Shown: piece by piece, positions 45,901-56,308 of the stretch | Numbering within the stretch: position 1 is the stretch's first letter | Layout of the letters: every line of letters starts with the position of its first letter | Assembly (NCBI RefSeq): GCF_027744825.2 | Contig: NC_071335.1 | Location: forward strand, 15,938,501 to 16,002,500 | Length of the DNA: 64,000 bases | Source: Synchiropus splendidus | Lineage: Eukaryota; Chordata; Actinopteri; Syngnathiformes; Callionymidae | Direction of reading: 5' to 3' | The notes under the pieces: generated by a model | The model's database searches: none | Seen by the model: only the letters and a program-made list of their open reading frames with translations | What the model was told of the DNA's origin: nothing | Translations under genes and position numbers: made by a program

Positions 45901-48900
45901 ACAATAACCTCAAATGTAATATTCTTTACCATAATCTCAATGGCCACTGATGCATCTGTTTCTATAGCTCCCATTTGGGGCGTCAAACCAAACACCCTGT
46001 AGTAGACTGAAACAAGAAATAAACAACTGTAAACAACTCAAATAGTGGGCACTTTTTGTTTTTTGTTTTCAAATGTCCACAAGCAAAACCATCTGAACTG
46101 CAAGCCACACTCTGCAACACACAGCTCAGAAAGAACTTCTTCATTGAAACGCAGCCCGGAGAGTATGATGTTGCCACTTTGAACCGTCCGTGTGCATGTT
46201 TGTGTGCCCACGAAGACTCACAAACTCTGTTCCTCTCCACCAGTGCCCTTACGCTCTCTGATTGTGGTCACGATGGTAACGTTTATACATGCCGTCAAAA
46301 TAGCATACATATACACCACAAAACCAAATATAAATGAAAATTTTAAGTCACCATATTGTTCAATCAATGGGAGCTCTGAGCTTGTTTCTCCTCAATAAGA
46401 CAGTCCCAGGGGATAATACACAAAACAGTAATATTAATTATTTCTTAATCCATGGAGCGGTATCGGTCCCCAGCCCAGGGGTTGGGAACCACTGTGTTAA
46501 TATATGTGTTAACAAACTACTTCACTCATTGACTCACTCTGGTGCTCAGTAGAGGGAACTGCGTGAGCGAAACCTTTGCTGAGCAGGTCTTACCTTTGGT
46601 GTTGGGTGTGTAGAGGGTCTTGTCAGTCTGTATAAACATGTAGCCTGCCTGGAAAGTGACCATGACCACTCTCTGCAATAGTCGGTCAGGAAACTGGGCC
46701 TGAAGGTACACGAACTGGTTTGCATTGGGATCGTGGCTGAAGCCTTCGACAGGGATCTGCAACCACCAGAAAGTCTTAAAAGAAATGTGGACTGCAAAAG
46801 AAAGCCATGACAGAGACTGTGCCTGAGAAAGCACTAAAAATGACATCAGGAACTCTGGGTTGAGAGGATTCTTATTCTGTTGTGCGACTGAGAGATCAGT
46901 GTAGCGTCATGCACAATGGTCCTCCATACAGATTCTGTATGGCTTCATGTCAGGATGCCTGCTGCACGCATCCCAGCTGGTACTGGCTTGTTCTGCATGA
47001 CACAACCTCTGGTACGGACCTAGGACATGTGAATGAGGCCATGTTCGGAAGCTTCTTGGTATTTCCACAGAGGAGCTGTCGGAGTGAGGTCTGAAGCTCT
47101 TGACCTTTGATGCTATCTCCTTAACCCGAATCTCATACAAATAGAAGGCCATGGCTGCCATGAACGAGTCCCTTACCTTGTGACTGGTTTATTCATTTTA
47201 ATATGAAATATTGAGGTTGCTGTAGGCTCTCCACAATGTCCTGCCTGCTGGACCACCAAGAACCTTTTGATTTCAAAAGTATAGGTGTCACTGTCATGGA
47301 GGACTGCTGTTGAGAAAACACTCTTTTCCTCGATGACTCTTCCAACTGTAGATCTAGAGCTTTACCTACTGGTTTAGATGAGTAGATGTGACCAATTTAA
47401 AGATACTTTGACTTGATGACATTGACTAGAGGAAATCCATGGCTGTGTCACATTACCGTAACTGCTGCGAGTCCCTGAAAACCGTTTCCTGTGTTCAGGT
47501 TCACCATGGTCTGTGCGAGAATGTTGGCTTTAGATGGAAAATCCTTGACGTAGACATTGACCCCGATTTCACCACCAGAGCAGTTCTGACACTCCACAAA
47601 GATATTTTCAGGCCAGCCCACTCGCATTATGCTGGGAACTGACATCAGCGTCCTGCAGAGCAAGAAAAGATCCACAAAATCAACAAAGTTAAACTTAAAA
47701 CTTAAAATACAATGAAGCTAAAAATCACTCAGGAGTGCAGGCCCTCATCGAAATGCTTTTATTATTTGAATGTATTTGTCATGGTCAACATTATTTCCCA
47801 ACATTCACTTCATCTTTGTAATTCAATATCTCTATTATCACCTTTAATACGGTTGATAGCAATAAGCCCAAAGGAACAGCAGGTGGCAGCAGTTTTTTCC
47901 AGAACTAACTGCGCTCAGGCAAGAAAGGAAATGCTTTGCAGAACCATTTACTGAAGTGAACAAAAAAATTAAGACCATTTATTTATAAAAATATGGAAAT
48001 CTCTTCATCTTTTACCGAGTTATTCGCATATTTTTGTTTTATCCATGTTTACCCCTGTTCTGTTCCATCATTTGGACTTTCCAATGTCTTGGAAAGAGCT
48101 TCAAGGGTTTGACCAACTTAGCTGGACTAGACTAGACTAGACTGCCTTGCTGTAGCGCTGACTGGACAAACAATGTGTAATCCATTTGATCCCCTGATAA
48201 AGATCCTGTTTTAAAGTAGAAGCAGATTTTGACCCTGCACTGCTCAGTCTGGAACTCTTTCACCAGTTTGGCACTATTACTATTTGACTTCCACAGCAGC
48301 TAAATGGTCTGTGGCACTGTAAAACTTTTGCACTGCAAGAAATATATTGTATGCTTGTTTCTATGTCTACAATAAATATGGAAATCATTCAGCATACAGC
48401 ATTTTACATTTTTTTCATTCTCTTGCGCTCACATGACCCACACTGCCACTGCACATTCAGGTCGCTAGGTGGCGCATTACACTTGTGGTAGGATTGGAAA
48501 TATTGCAGGTCTTATATGACTTGAAAGCCAGAGGACTGGCGGCCTCTCTGGCTCTTCAGTTAGGCAGGCAACATATTAATACTTCATAGGGTTCAGAGCA
48601 AAAAAGTAACTACAAGTAGCATCCGACTTACGACTGGGATTGGTTCCGACCAACCGGTCGTAAATCAGATTAGACATAAGTCGAATGCCATTCAAAATAG
48701 CCGATGTGAGAGTTATAGTTGCTACTGTAGTGTTAGATCGCTGTGTGAGAGTGAGATGCTGGGATAGTGAGCTGTCATACGTGTTGCCGATATGCTACGT
48801 GCTGCGGTGCAAGACATTGAATTTAAAAAAAGCATCTGCTGCTGACCGTGGTCATAAGTACGGGTGGATATAAGTCAAACAGGTCATAAGTCGGATGTTT

Positions 48901-49376
48901 CTTGTAGTAACTAGTTAGATTGAATGTAACAAGTAACTGACTTAAGGTCCTTGCACACTGACCCCAATGCGAATAAGTGGCACAAAATGTTATTTGGTTG
49001 GTTACGACAACACCATCATCATATACAATCTCTACAGCTATTCTCCTCCAAACATTGTCTTCGAAAGAAGTAGCCAGTCACTGTAACTAGTCACTAATTT
49101 AAAGACCAACACCGCGAGGACACGCACAGGAATATTGGGTCGCCCAGAGAAAGTCTTCTCGAGGTTCATTATACTAATATCTAGAGAACCAGACTGTAAT
49201 TTTTTAACTGTTCAATATGAAACCTAACATCACAGAAAATCTCTAAATAATATGTTCATGTCAAAATCTGATTTATTTCTGCTTTAATTCAACACTCACA
49301 AAGGAGCTGCCTCTGCCAGAGAAGAGAAGCAGGCAAAGGCCACAGGCACCAGCAGCCACAGTCCACTTCCACCCAT
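28510..49376 (-). CDS. c3: C3 gene 3: complete canonical complement C3
   Basis: 43 coding exons join to 4947 nt, 1648 residues plus stop, close to the 1663 of human C3. It starts at the ATG 49374-49376 and ends at the TAA 28510-28512 after ..VGCEQ. Order of features: signal peptide; MG1-MG5; linker and RRRR processing site (residues 653-656); C3a (657-728) with six cysteines and terminal LLLAR; acidic alpha-prime N-terminus; MG6-MG7; CUB; TED with GCGEQN thioester (Cys about 995, Gln about 998) and catalytic His about 1112 (VIHGEMI); MG8; C345C. C3 is cut by the C3 convertase after the LLLAR arginine to give C3a and C3b, and C3b binds targets through its thioester. The coordinates and phases are my hand reconstruction. 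No break was found. Confidence 0.96.
28652..30300 (-). other. Gene 3 last intron
   Basis: 1.65 kb. An AT-rich stretch 29490-29960 is shared with gene 4 (54060-54430), as is about 30030-30240 (54570-54760). No gene found. A hairpin lies at 30191-30240. Confidence 0.7.
30191..30240. repeat. Inverted repeat (hairpin) in the last intron of gene 3
   Basis: 16-nt perfect arms (30191-30206, 30225-30240) with a further inner stem AGTTAC/GTAACT around a TTCT loop. The CAGTGTTGCCAC..GTTAC phrase is typical of a fish non-autonomous DNA element. Confidence 0.8.
31791..33759 (-). other. Gene 3 exons 32-37: CUB and MG8
   Basis: Exons 33604-33759, 32698-32760, 32525-32606, 32294-32342, 31943-32033 and 31791-31880. 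Exon 33 ends ACG|GTCTGT, the same unusual donor position as in genes 2 and 4. The gene 3 and gene 4 versions of exon 32 are identical in the visible protein. Confidence 0.9.
33945..33979. repeat. (AT)n microsatellite, gene 3 intron 30
   Basis: About 17 dinucleotide units; the tract at the homologous site in gene 4 (58484-58538) is longer. Confidence 0.95.
37330..38470 (+). mobile_element. LINE fragment (endonuclease and RT remains) in gene 3 intron 25
   Basis: The plus strand encodes [13 protein letters not shown] and LDHCYT (endonuclease core), then [21 protein letters not shown] (RT FxDD-type motif) and [13 protein letters not shown] with a [10 protein letters not shown] tail. It is interrupted by stops and deletions. 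It belongs to a different family from the LINEs in gene 2. Gene 2 and gene 4 have about 140-160 bp introns here. Confidence 0.8.
38942..40533 (-). other. Gene 3 exons 19-24: alpha-prime N-terminus, MG6/MG7, start of CUB
   Basis: Exons 40413-40533, 39760-39848, 39548-39687, 39230-39442, 39095-39158 and 38942-39031. The acidic [13 protein letters not shown] stretch directly follows the C3a arginine. Exons 21-25 and their introns are almost identical to gene 4 (62909-63927). Confidence 0.93.
40610..40792 (-). other. Gene 3 exon 18: C3a anaphylatoxin
   Basis: 183-nt exon encoding most of C3a, with the canonical cysteine pattern CC..C..C..CC ([23 protein letters not shown]). It ends NALLLAR, the arginine at which the C3 convertase cuts and which is needed by C3a receptors. 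The acceptor is TTTTACAG, the donor CGTG|GTAAGA. This exon is intact only here; gene 2 has lost it, and genes 1 and 4 do not show it in this window. Confidence 0.94.
41156..43877 (-). other. Gene 3 exons 14-17: MG5/MG6, linker and RRRR processing site
   Basis: Exons 43689-43877, 43396-43551, 41900-42029 and 41156-41224. The last encodes [21 protein letters not shown]. The exon at 43396 uses the same GC splice donor (AAAAG|GCAATG) as gene 2. Intron 15 (42030-43395) is enlarged and holds an inverted repeat. Confidence 0.92.
42583..42837. repeat. Imperfect inverted repeat in gene 3 intron 15
   Basis: Arms about 42583-42630 and 42790-42837 are reverse complements with few mismatches (CTCAACTTCGG.TTCACT paired with AGTGAA.CCGAAGTTGAG). 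This suggests a non-autonomous DNA element or a fold-back repeat. The homologous gene 2 intron is only 220 bp. Confidence 0.65.
43950..46006 (-). other. Gene 3 exons 4-13: MG2 to MG5
   Basis: Exons 45930-46006, 45761-45849, 45537-45619, 45374-45461, 45194-45296, 44930-45050, 44744-44859, 44393-44539, 44115-44211 and 43950-44050. Sizes equal those of gene 2 in all ten exons. Confidence 0.93.
44586..44611. repeat. (TCTG)n microsatellite, gene 3 intron 10
   Basis: About six units; homologous to 18597-18612 in gene 2 but longer. Confidence 0.85.
46594..49376 (-). other. Gene 3 exons 1-3: signal peptide and MG1
   Basis: Exons 49300-49376, 47457-47652 and 46594-46756. Intron 2 is closely related to that of gene 1. 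Intron 1 is 1.65 kb and contains a MITE. Confidence 0.93.
48611..48906. mobile_element. MITE in intron 1 of gene 3
   Basis: 296-bp element with about 24-bp terminal inverted repeats: left TACAAGTAGCATCCGACTTA, right end in reverse complement TACAAGAAACATCCGACTTA. It is flanked by GTAAC on both sides (48606-48610 and 48907-48911), a likely 5-bp target duplication. No coding capacity. The superfamily is not assigned. Confidence 0.75.
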
Positions 49377-49560
49377 CCTGCTGTGATGTCCAGCTGCTGT
49401 CATGGAATCTGTCCACCTCTGGTGCATCTAGGTTTTTATCTTCTGCGGTGATTCCATCAGCCCCTCCTCCTGTGTACTGACACAAACACGGCTTCCCAGC
49501 AGCAGTTGAGAAACACCATTGATAAAGGCTCTTGACCACGGACAGAATAAACAACCCAAA
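49377..49560 (-). promoter_or_regulatory. Core promoter and 5' UTR of C3 gene 3
   Basis: Conserved block shared with genes 1 and 2, with a TATA-like ATAAAA at 49434-49439. Compared with the others it lacks about 10 bp in the CACACAAGCGCATTCACATG segment. Confidence 0.6.
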
Positions 49561-50679
49561 AAAAAACAAACAAAAAAAAAATTAATGAAACTGATGCTTA
49601 CTGGAAACCAAAAGCTTTCTATTTTTAATAAATGTTTGAAAATACTTCTAAATCAAAATCAGGGGATTTTTTTTAAACGAGAAGAATATGTGTGTGTTAC
49701 ATCAACAGATGTTGGTATTGAAGTATTAAATACAAGTTGACCATGTGAAGATCTTTCACAGAAATTTTGCTCCTTGGGTTAGCAGTGCGCACCCTCACGT
49801 TTCTGACAGTGTACAAGTGTACACCATTTCTAAGTACATCTCTTGTAATCTCCTCAAGTATCCATCCTGCCTCTGATGCCATCCATAAAGAAGTGTTTTC
49901 AGACTTCGACCTTCTGCAGTCGGTCTGTATTTTTGGTATAGTTTTAATAGGCTAAAAATACTTCATTATGAGAATGTTACCAAAAATATAAATGTTCTGA
50001 GCTGGAGGTTCACTTTATGTTCCCACAATAATCCAGAATAACTTTCCTAAAAACATTCAAAAAATGTTCATCTCTTGCCACGAGACGATGTTTTTATTTG
50101 TTTTTGTTTTGTTTTTTAATATATCAATTCAATTTCACTGGCTAGAAAGAAATGTCACAGTCACATTACAAATAGGTCTGTCGTATGTATTTTTAAAGCA
50201 AAACAAATCACCCAAAGCCATATCCCTTCTCCCATACATGAACTTGTTCTCCCAGAGCACTGCAGCATGATAAAATTTATGTCAGGCAACAGATCACTCA
50301 GGGTACAAGCCTGGGTGACAAAGGGACAATAAAGGTCATTCAAACGTCACGAGTTATTTCATGTTTTTGACCAGCGTGACTCCTCACCTTTTCTGTACCG
50401 TGCTATAAACACCACAGCGTTATCTCTTCAACCATACTGCTGCTCACCGATGGTGACCTCACCTTTTAGCAACGTTTCAGGAATACCTGAACGTCTTCCA
50501 CCTCAACGTCACACACGTCTGCACTTCTGTGATTGCTTTTCTCAATGACATTCAAGAGGCCAATGTTCTGGGCATGTCCTGAGGTAGACTTGGAAGGCCT
50601 CCCCTTTACTGCACACAAAGTTTGCATCAGTTAGAGAAAGGTGCTTCAACTAGCCCATGTATAAACACACATACACATC

Positions 50680-50900
50680 TGTATTGCTATCCCAGTGGGG
50701 ACATTATGGGGTTTGTCATTGCCATAACCCTTTCCCCAGCCTCTCACCCTCAACTTTTACCCCTCCAAATAACATGGCTAACCTTAACCAGGACTCTGAA
50801 CCAAACTGAAACCCCATTTTGAAGTCTTCATCCTCAAATTGAGGTTTGGACTGGCAAAAGGTCCCCACAAGGATAGTGTTTTGTCAAGAATTGGTGCCCA
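50680..50900 (+). repeat. Dispersed teleost repeat
   Basis: CCAGTGGGGACATTATGG, CATTGCCATAACCC and GGTCCCCACAAGGATAG are phrases I recognise from a common fish interspersed repeat with inverted GTGGGGAC/GTCCCCAC ends. Confidence 0.6.
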
Positions 50901-51804
50901 CAAGGCTATGAAATCTTTTACTTAACGATCTAAAACAAATGGCTAACCGTGTCGTCGCATTGCAAAAAGGTCCTCAGTATTGGTAAAAAAAAAACAACTC
51001 ACGCTTTAACTGGCACTAGGCGAAAGTTAAACCAGAGTTCATCACACCTTCAAACTACATGGCACAAATACAAAGCGCAACAATCATACTAGAAGCACTA
51101 AAATAATTTATGTTCGGGGCCGCACGGCTTACTTGGTCAGAAGTACGTCCACTCATCCAGGTAATCACCATTGTTGTCTGTCCCGAAAATACACATAGCA
51201 CTTCAGTAGCCTATGACAACACCTGATTAAAAAACTTGACCAAGGTCAAGTTTCATTTATTTCTATGAAAATGTGGCACACTCACTAAACTGTTTCAGAC
51301 GAATTTAAACAAATAAAAACCATGTGCATATTATGAGTCTGCACTTGTTTTGCTCTGTGTTGTCAGGAAACATCCACACACAAATTGCGAAGTTTGTTTC
51401 CAGTCTGTGTTGTTGCTGATCCAATAGGAAAGCGGAGAGCACTCAGGGATGGGAGTCGGTGAATTAAGAGTCAAAATCAAACCCAAGTGGTGAAATTGGT
51501 AGCTTGTGTGGTAATGTTGTAACTGGGTCGGAGAAGCGGTAAGATGTAATAGTATGTGAATGCTCCGCAATTGGAGCCCCATTCATTTTTTCCCCCCATT
51601 GTCTTCGGAACAAAAAAAACACCCAGGCACGGGGTATCCAATAGATTAAATGTTCGTGACAGCATGAACAAATTGCCTTTGAGACCAGGTTTGTTTATGA
51701 CCACTGTTCTGCAGGGTCTTCATATGTGGATACGACCAGAATTCCCCTTTCGGACCCCTCCTAATAATGAGCCACTTGACGTCTTTTTTACAGTACTGTA
51801 TCGA

Positions 51805-52180
51805 CAACGGGTTGGTGGTACAGTGGTAGCGTTGTCGCAGGCGACCCAGGTTCACTTCCCATGTGCCACGCAGGACTCACGTTTTGCCATCACCGTCACT
51901 CGGAGTAAAAGCTTGTGAGTTGTGTTGTTCTGTTAGGATTTTGTGTGGTGCTGGTTTGGTGTGCATGATGTGGTGTTGTTGTTAGGTGTGGTTCACCGTG
52001 CGGAGGCATGCATACTCACTAGTGGCAGCTGGTTCAGGGTACATTGCTCCCCACACTTCACTCTTGGGCTATACAATTGTGAAGCCTCACTCAAGGGCTG
52101 AGCACACTGAAGGTTGCACACTGTAACCATTGATCCCAGAAGTGCGTGAATACCACTAGTCTTGTCGACCAGCTACTATA
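51805..52180 (+). repeat. SINE-like composite repeat, uninterrupted copy
   Basis: The head GGTGGTACAGTGGTAGCG (box-A-like) is followed about 25 bp later by GGTTCACTTCC (box-B-like), suggesting a tRNA-derived SINE. It continues through CTCTTGGG (52061-52068) into GAAGCCTCACTCAAGGGC. It shows the empty site of the hAT insertion found at 25566-27915. Confidence 0.6.
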
Positions 52181-52671
52181 TGGAACTCATGGATGCTAAT
52201 GTTTTTTAATTCAGTACCAGAACAGGGTTCCGGGGAATGTCCAAAAGTCTCACTGGTGGGCTTTGTGCACAGTTGCTTTGTCAGACTGGTGTACTTTCGC
52301 GAATATTTGTGACCTTTTCACAAATGACAGATAAGGACACAACAAATGTAAATGGTAGCACCTGATCTAAATCAATACAAATCAATGTTAAAGTATAATA
52401 TCTTGTATTTAGTTTCTGGCCATTTTTAAATTATCTTAAATGGCTATGCCAAACAGATCAGTCAGAATAGTATTGACACTTTTTACATAAAATAAGACTA
52501 AACAGGAATGAATCACACAAGTAAGATCAATCCAAAAAAATGAAGAGCATTTTTTCTTCATTGAGCAAAGTTCGAACAAGAAACGTAACAATATGTAAGT
52601 GATTTCATAAAGACACACACAAAAAAAAAAAAAAAAACGATATATGACAACAATCTGCAAGAGCATTGATG

Positions 52672-52677
52672 TTTACT
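52672..52677 (-). promoter_or_regulatory. Variant poly(A) signal AGTAAA of gene 4
   Basis: 70 nt past the stop codon, homologous to the signals of genes 2 and 3. Confidence 0.4.
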
Positions 52678-52746
52678 TCACACAACACAGTTAGGGAAGC
52701 AACGTCATTTAAAGATGGTTCTTGTTTGATTTCCTTACAAGACACA

Positions 52747-55700
52747 TTACTGCTCACATCCCTCGCGATGGTATTTGCTGACCATCAGCCTTATGCCAGA
52801 ACACACCATCAGATACAAATCCTCCTGACACTCGGTGGGTGAGGGCCAGTATTCGATCCATGTCTTCTCCCCCAGCACATACTGGTACCTGAGACAAAAC
52901 ACAGCTCCATGATGAAGAAGTGAACCACGACTGACACTGTGTAACAGGGGAATTTAAGGGTGTCCTAGAACTTTTTCTGCGACTGTACTTGGAGGACAGG
53001 TTCAAATTTGAATACATCTATATCTTTACATGGATGTAAAAGGTATCATTACTATTTTGAAGCAGGGAAACAGTCTTAGTGTCATTTTTTAATTGTGTTT
53101 GCATCATTTGCGTTGTGCTTAACAAAGGATATTACTGTAGGCTGTGCAAATGATGTATAAATTTAATCAGAGGTCAACATATCTGGTGTGCAGGCGTCTG
53201 CATTTGAAATAGTTTAGTAAATAATAGTTGTGATAAAATAGCCGACAGTCAGCAGATGTTTTTATTTCATAGAAATCGATTTCGGGACATTTTGAATCGA
53301 TTCTGAATCATACTAAATGAAAATCACAATTATGTCAATCCATTTTTTTGGCACAGCCGAAATCCTGAACCACCAGTCTAATGATGGGACCTGGATCAAA
53401 CCATCAATTGATGTCAGTGTCATAGTTTATTTATATTCCAATTAACTGCATATAAAATGAAAAATTCCAATAGGTTTCATGGCATATTTACTCTTTGTCC
53501 TTGCTACTTCGTATATATTGATAGATATTTTTCCATCATGTGTGGTAGTCATCGCTGTCTTTCTTTTGGCATGTAGGCCCCTCACAACCGTTTCTAATGT
53601 GGCCCTTTCCGAAATTTAATTGCCACCTCTGGTTTAGGGCGATTCCTGTTCACATATGTCCTTCAGACTGATCACTAGCAATGCTTTTCTTTTATATAAC
53701 CACTTTTTCAATAACGAATAATCTCACATGTTCAGTCCAATCCAGTTATTTTGCTTCCTCTGCTGCACAACATCATGTGCGAGACACGTCAAGCTGCCAG
53801 CCTCGTCAAGCACCTCTCACCTCACTCCTGTAAACAGGAGTGAGGTGAGAGGTGCTTTTCCAGCTGAAAATACACTCACTACTTGGTGCCTGCTACAGAT
53901 GACAGTATGAGCCCGACAGGGTCCACAGATGTGCAAAAATGACCGATTGAAGAAAGAAGGAAGAAGGAAGGACTCAATTTTTTAAACATCATCTTGATGG
54001 GTAAAGAATACCTGCAATAAATTTAGCCATCCACACTTTTCTTCATTATTTTTATAAATTATGTTAAATGTATACATGTATAAATACATAACTAAATGTA
54101 TAAAGACATTAATAAATGTGAACAGTAAATGTAAAAATGTCCAAATAAATAAATATCTGATTTCATTTTTGTCGAAGAATGGGGCTATTTCTGTGTATAT
54201 TTACATTTATTTATTTCAACATGTTATTTTATTTCAACATTTCTCGCTGTCAGTATGCAAATTAAGAAACCTCATGTTTATTTTGTATTTATTTGTGCAC
54301 ATTTCTGAAAGTGAGACTTGTTTTTGCTTTCTAATTTATTAAAAAGGTTCCTTTTTGTATTTTATCGGGAGAGGACCTTTTTTAATAGTCAGTTTTTTTG
54401 CTTCGTCTGTGCGATTTTAGGTCCAATGTATTTATACAGTGTGTCAATAAAATACTGATACTACATTCACAATGGTTAGATTTTGATGAAAAAAAGACCC
54501 CAAACATCGACAAGTTAACAGTTTTAAAGCTCACATATAAGGTAAAAAACTAAATGCTCAGAACACAAGCACAAATTGGCCATAGGAATGTCATATTGAG
54601 GCAATAAGAGCTGTCGTCGGCTGATAAATGTAACTTGAAAAGTAACTTATAATGTACTTGTGATGTCAAGTAATCGGTAAAGTAACGAAGGTACTTCCTT
54701 AATTCGAGTAATCCGCAGTCAGATTACTTTTTCAAAGTAACTTTGGTAACAGTGGTAATATGATACACCCAACAGAATGTCATTGAGGATCCACATGTAG
54801 TGAAACAAATCGGAAACTTACGTTCCATCCGTATCATCTTTGTACGTGTCACTGGATGAACCCATGATGAGGTAGGTTTGTCCAGGACGCAAATCAAAAT
54901 TCTCCCTGCAGTATGGATAACCAAGGAACTTGCGCAGTTCTCCTTGACTGTTCAAGTCCAGGCTTCCTGAAATGACACCAAAATACGGAAAACAGGCTTG
55001 GTAGTCAAAATGTAACAACGTGTCTTTGGTCAGGAAGCTGCTTATATTCTTAAATGCACAACATGCATTATTATTGAAGCCTTATTTTACTTTCATAGAT
55101 ACTTACTAGAACAAACCTGTGACAGTAAACAGAGGTTTGTTAAAACAGCTGCACTCACCTTCTTTGATGACTTCCATGATTCTCATTGTGTAAACATCGG
55201 TGGACAAAGCATCGGAAAATGACTCCACAGACACTTTGTACGCTGTGGGAAAAAAATGTTTATATCTGTTCCATGAGTGTACTCTTTTTGTACAAATCAT
55301 TGTTACTCACCATAATCTATGACGTTGGTCTCTGTGCTCTCACACAGCTTGGCTAGTCGCTGATTGTTGTCAATTTTGTCTTTCTTCTGTATACTGCAGG
55401 TCTCTGGAGATGAAAACAGCAGACAGTTCAGCATTTTGGCACCAGGCAGCAACTGGCCGCTTTAGGAGTTTCAACTGCAGTCATTGGCAAATATGCAAAA
55501 ACGACTCAGCGATGGCAGAGAGCACTCTGTTGAATGAAATTTCAAGCTCTGTCACTTCAAATGTGGAGGTATTTTGGGGACTCATTGTCGCTATATAACG
55601 CTACCCAAAACTACATTCACCTAGGGTGTGGTCAACATTTGCCACTGAAGTTGTGTATTTTTCCAACGCCACAGTTCATGCATCATAACATTTATATTTT

Positions 55701-56308
55701 ACATTTTTATGAAAAACTTGAAAGAACATCAATGATGATAGAAAAACCCCTCCTTTGGAGCATAGTTTGTAGGTGAAAAAAATGCACAAGATTTATTAAC
55801 AAAAGTGGACAAGCACATGGGAGTATAATTATTATTAATAATAACAATAATAGTGCAACTAAAAACTAGTAACTTGTCCATGTGGATGGGGGCCATGTGG
55901 TAATAGAAATTAATGGGGAAATCTTAAGAATGTTTGTAAATCTAAACAAAACAATCCAAGAAACAGATTTTTTTTTCATAACATGCGCCCTTTTTCTAGC
56001 ACATGCCTGCCAAAATGCACGTACGATTGAGCCTACCTTCAGCACACTTGCATTCATCTTTGGTACAGAGCCTGAGCAGCTTTCCATCTCTTCTGTACGG
56101 ATGGTAGAATTTCACACATGGCGTCTCTGCAATAATCACATTCGTGTCAAAATCTTGAATCGTTGATCCTAAAACGTGCGCTTGCACACGTGCAATGACA
56201 CTCACGGTCGTAGTATTCATAGACAGACACGGCAGCTGGTTGTAAAACTTCCACTTTTATTGTGCGACGGACCCTGAATGTGATCTCTTCTGGACGCTTG
56301 TGAGAAAC
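52747..56308 (-). other. Gene 4 exons 38-43: end of MG8 and C345C
   Basis: Exons 56206-56308, 56037-56126, 55311-55403, 55159-55242, 54822-54966 and 52747-52888. Sizes equal genes 2 and 3. The cysteines of the C345C end are kept despite divergence in the final 20 or so residues. Confidence 0.93.

Larger units (their letters stand above)
49561..52671. other. Intergenic gap between gene 3 and gene 4
   Basis: 3.1 kb without a gene. It holds a dispersed teleost repeat (50680-50900), the uninterrupted composite repeat (51805-52180) and 3' flank shared with gene 3. The short open frames at 49697-49955 and 51331-51918 lack any family signature. Nothing else was recognised. Confidence 0.7.

Noticed and set aside
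51805..51880. tRNA gene
   Set aside because: Box A/B-like motifs only; no cloverleaf or acceptor stem, and the sequence recurs as part of a longer repeat, which fits a SINE.
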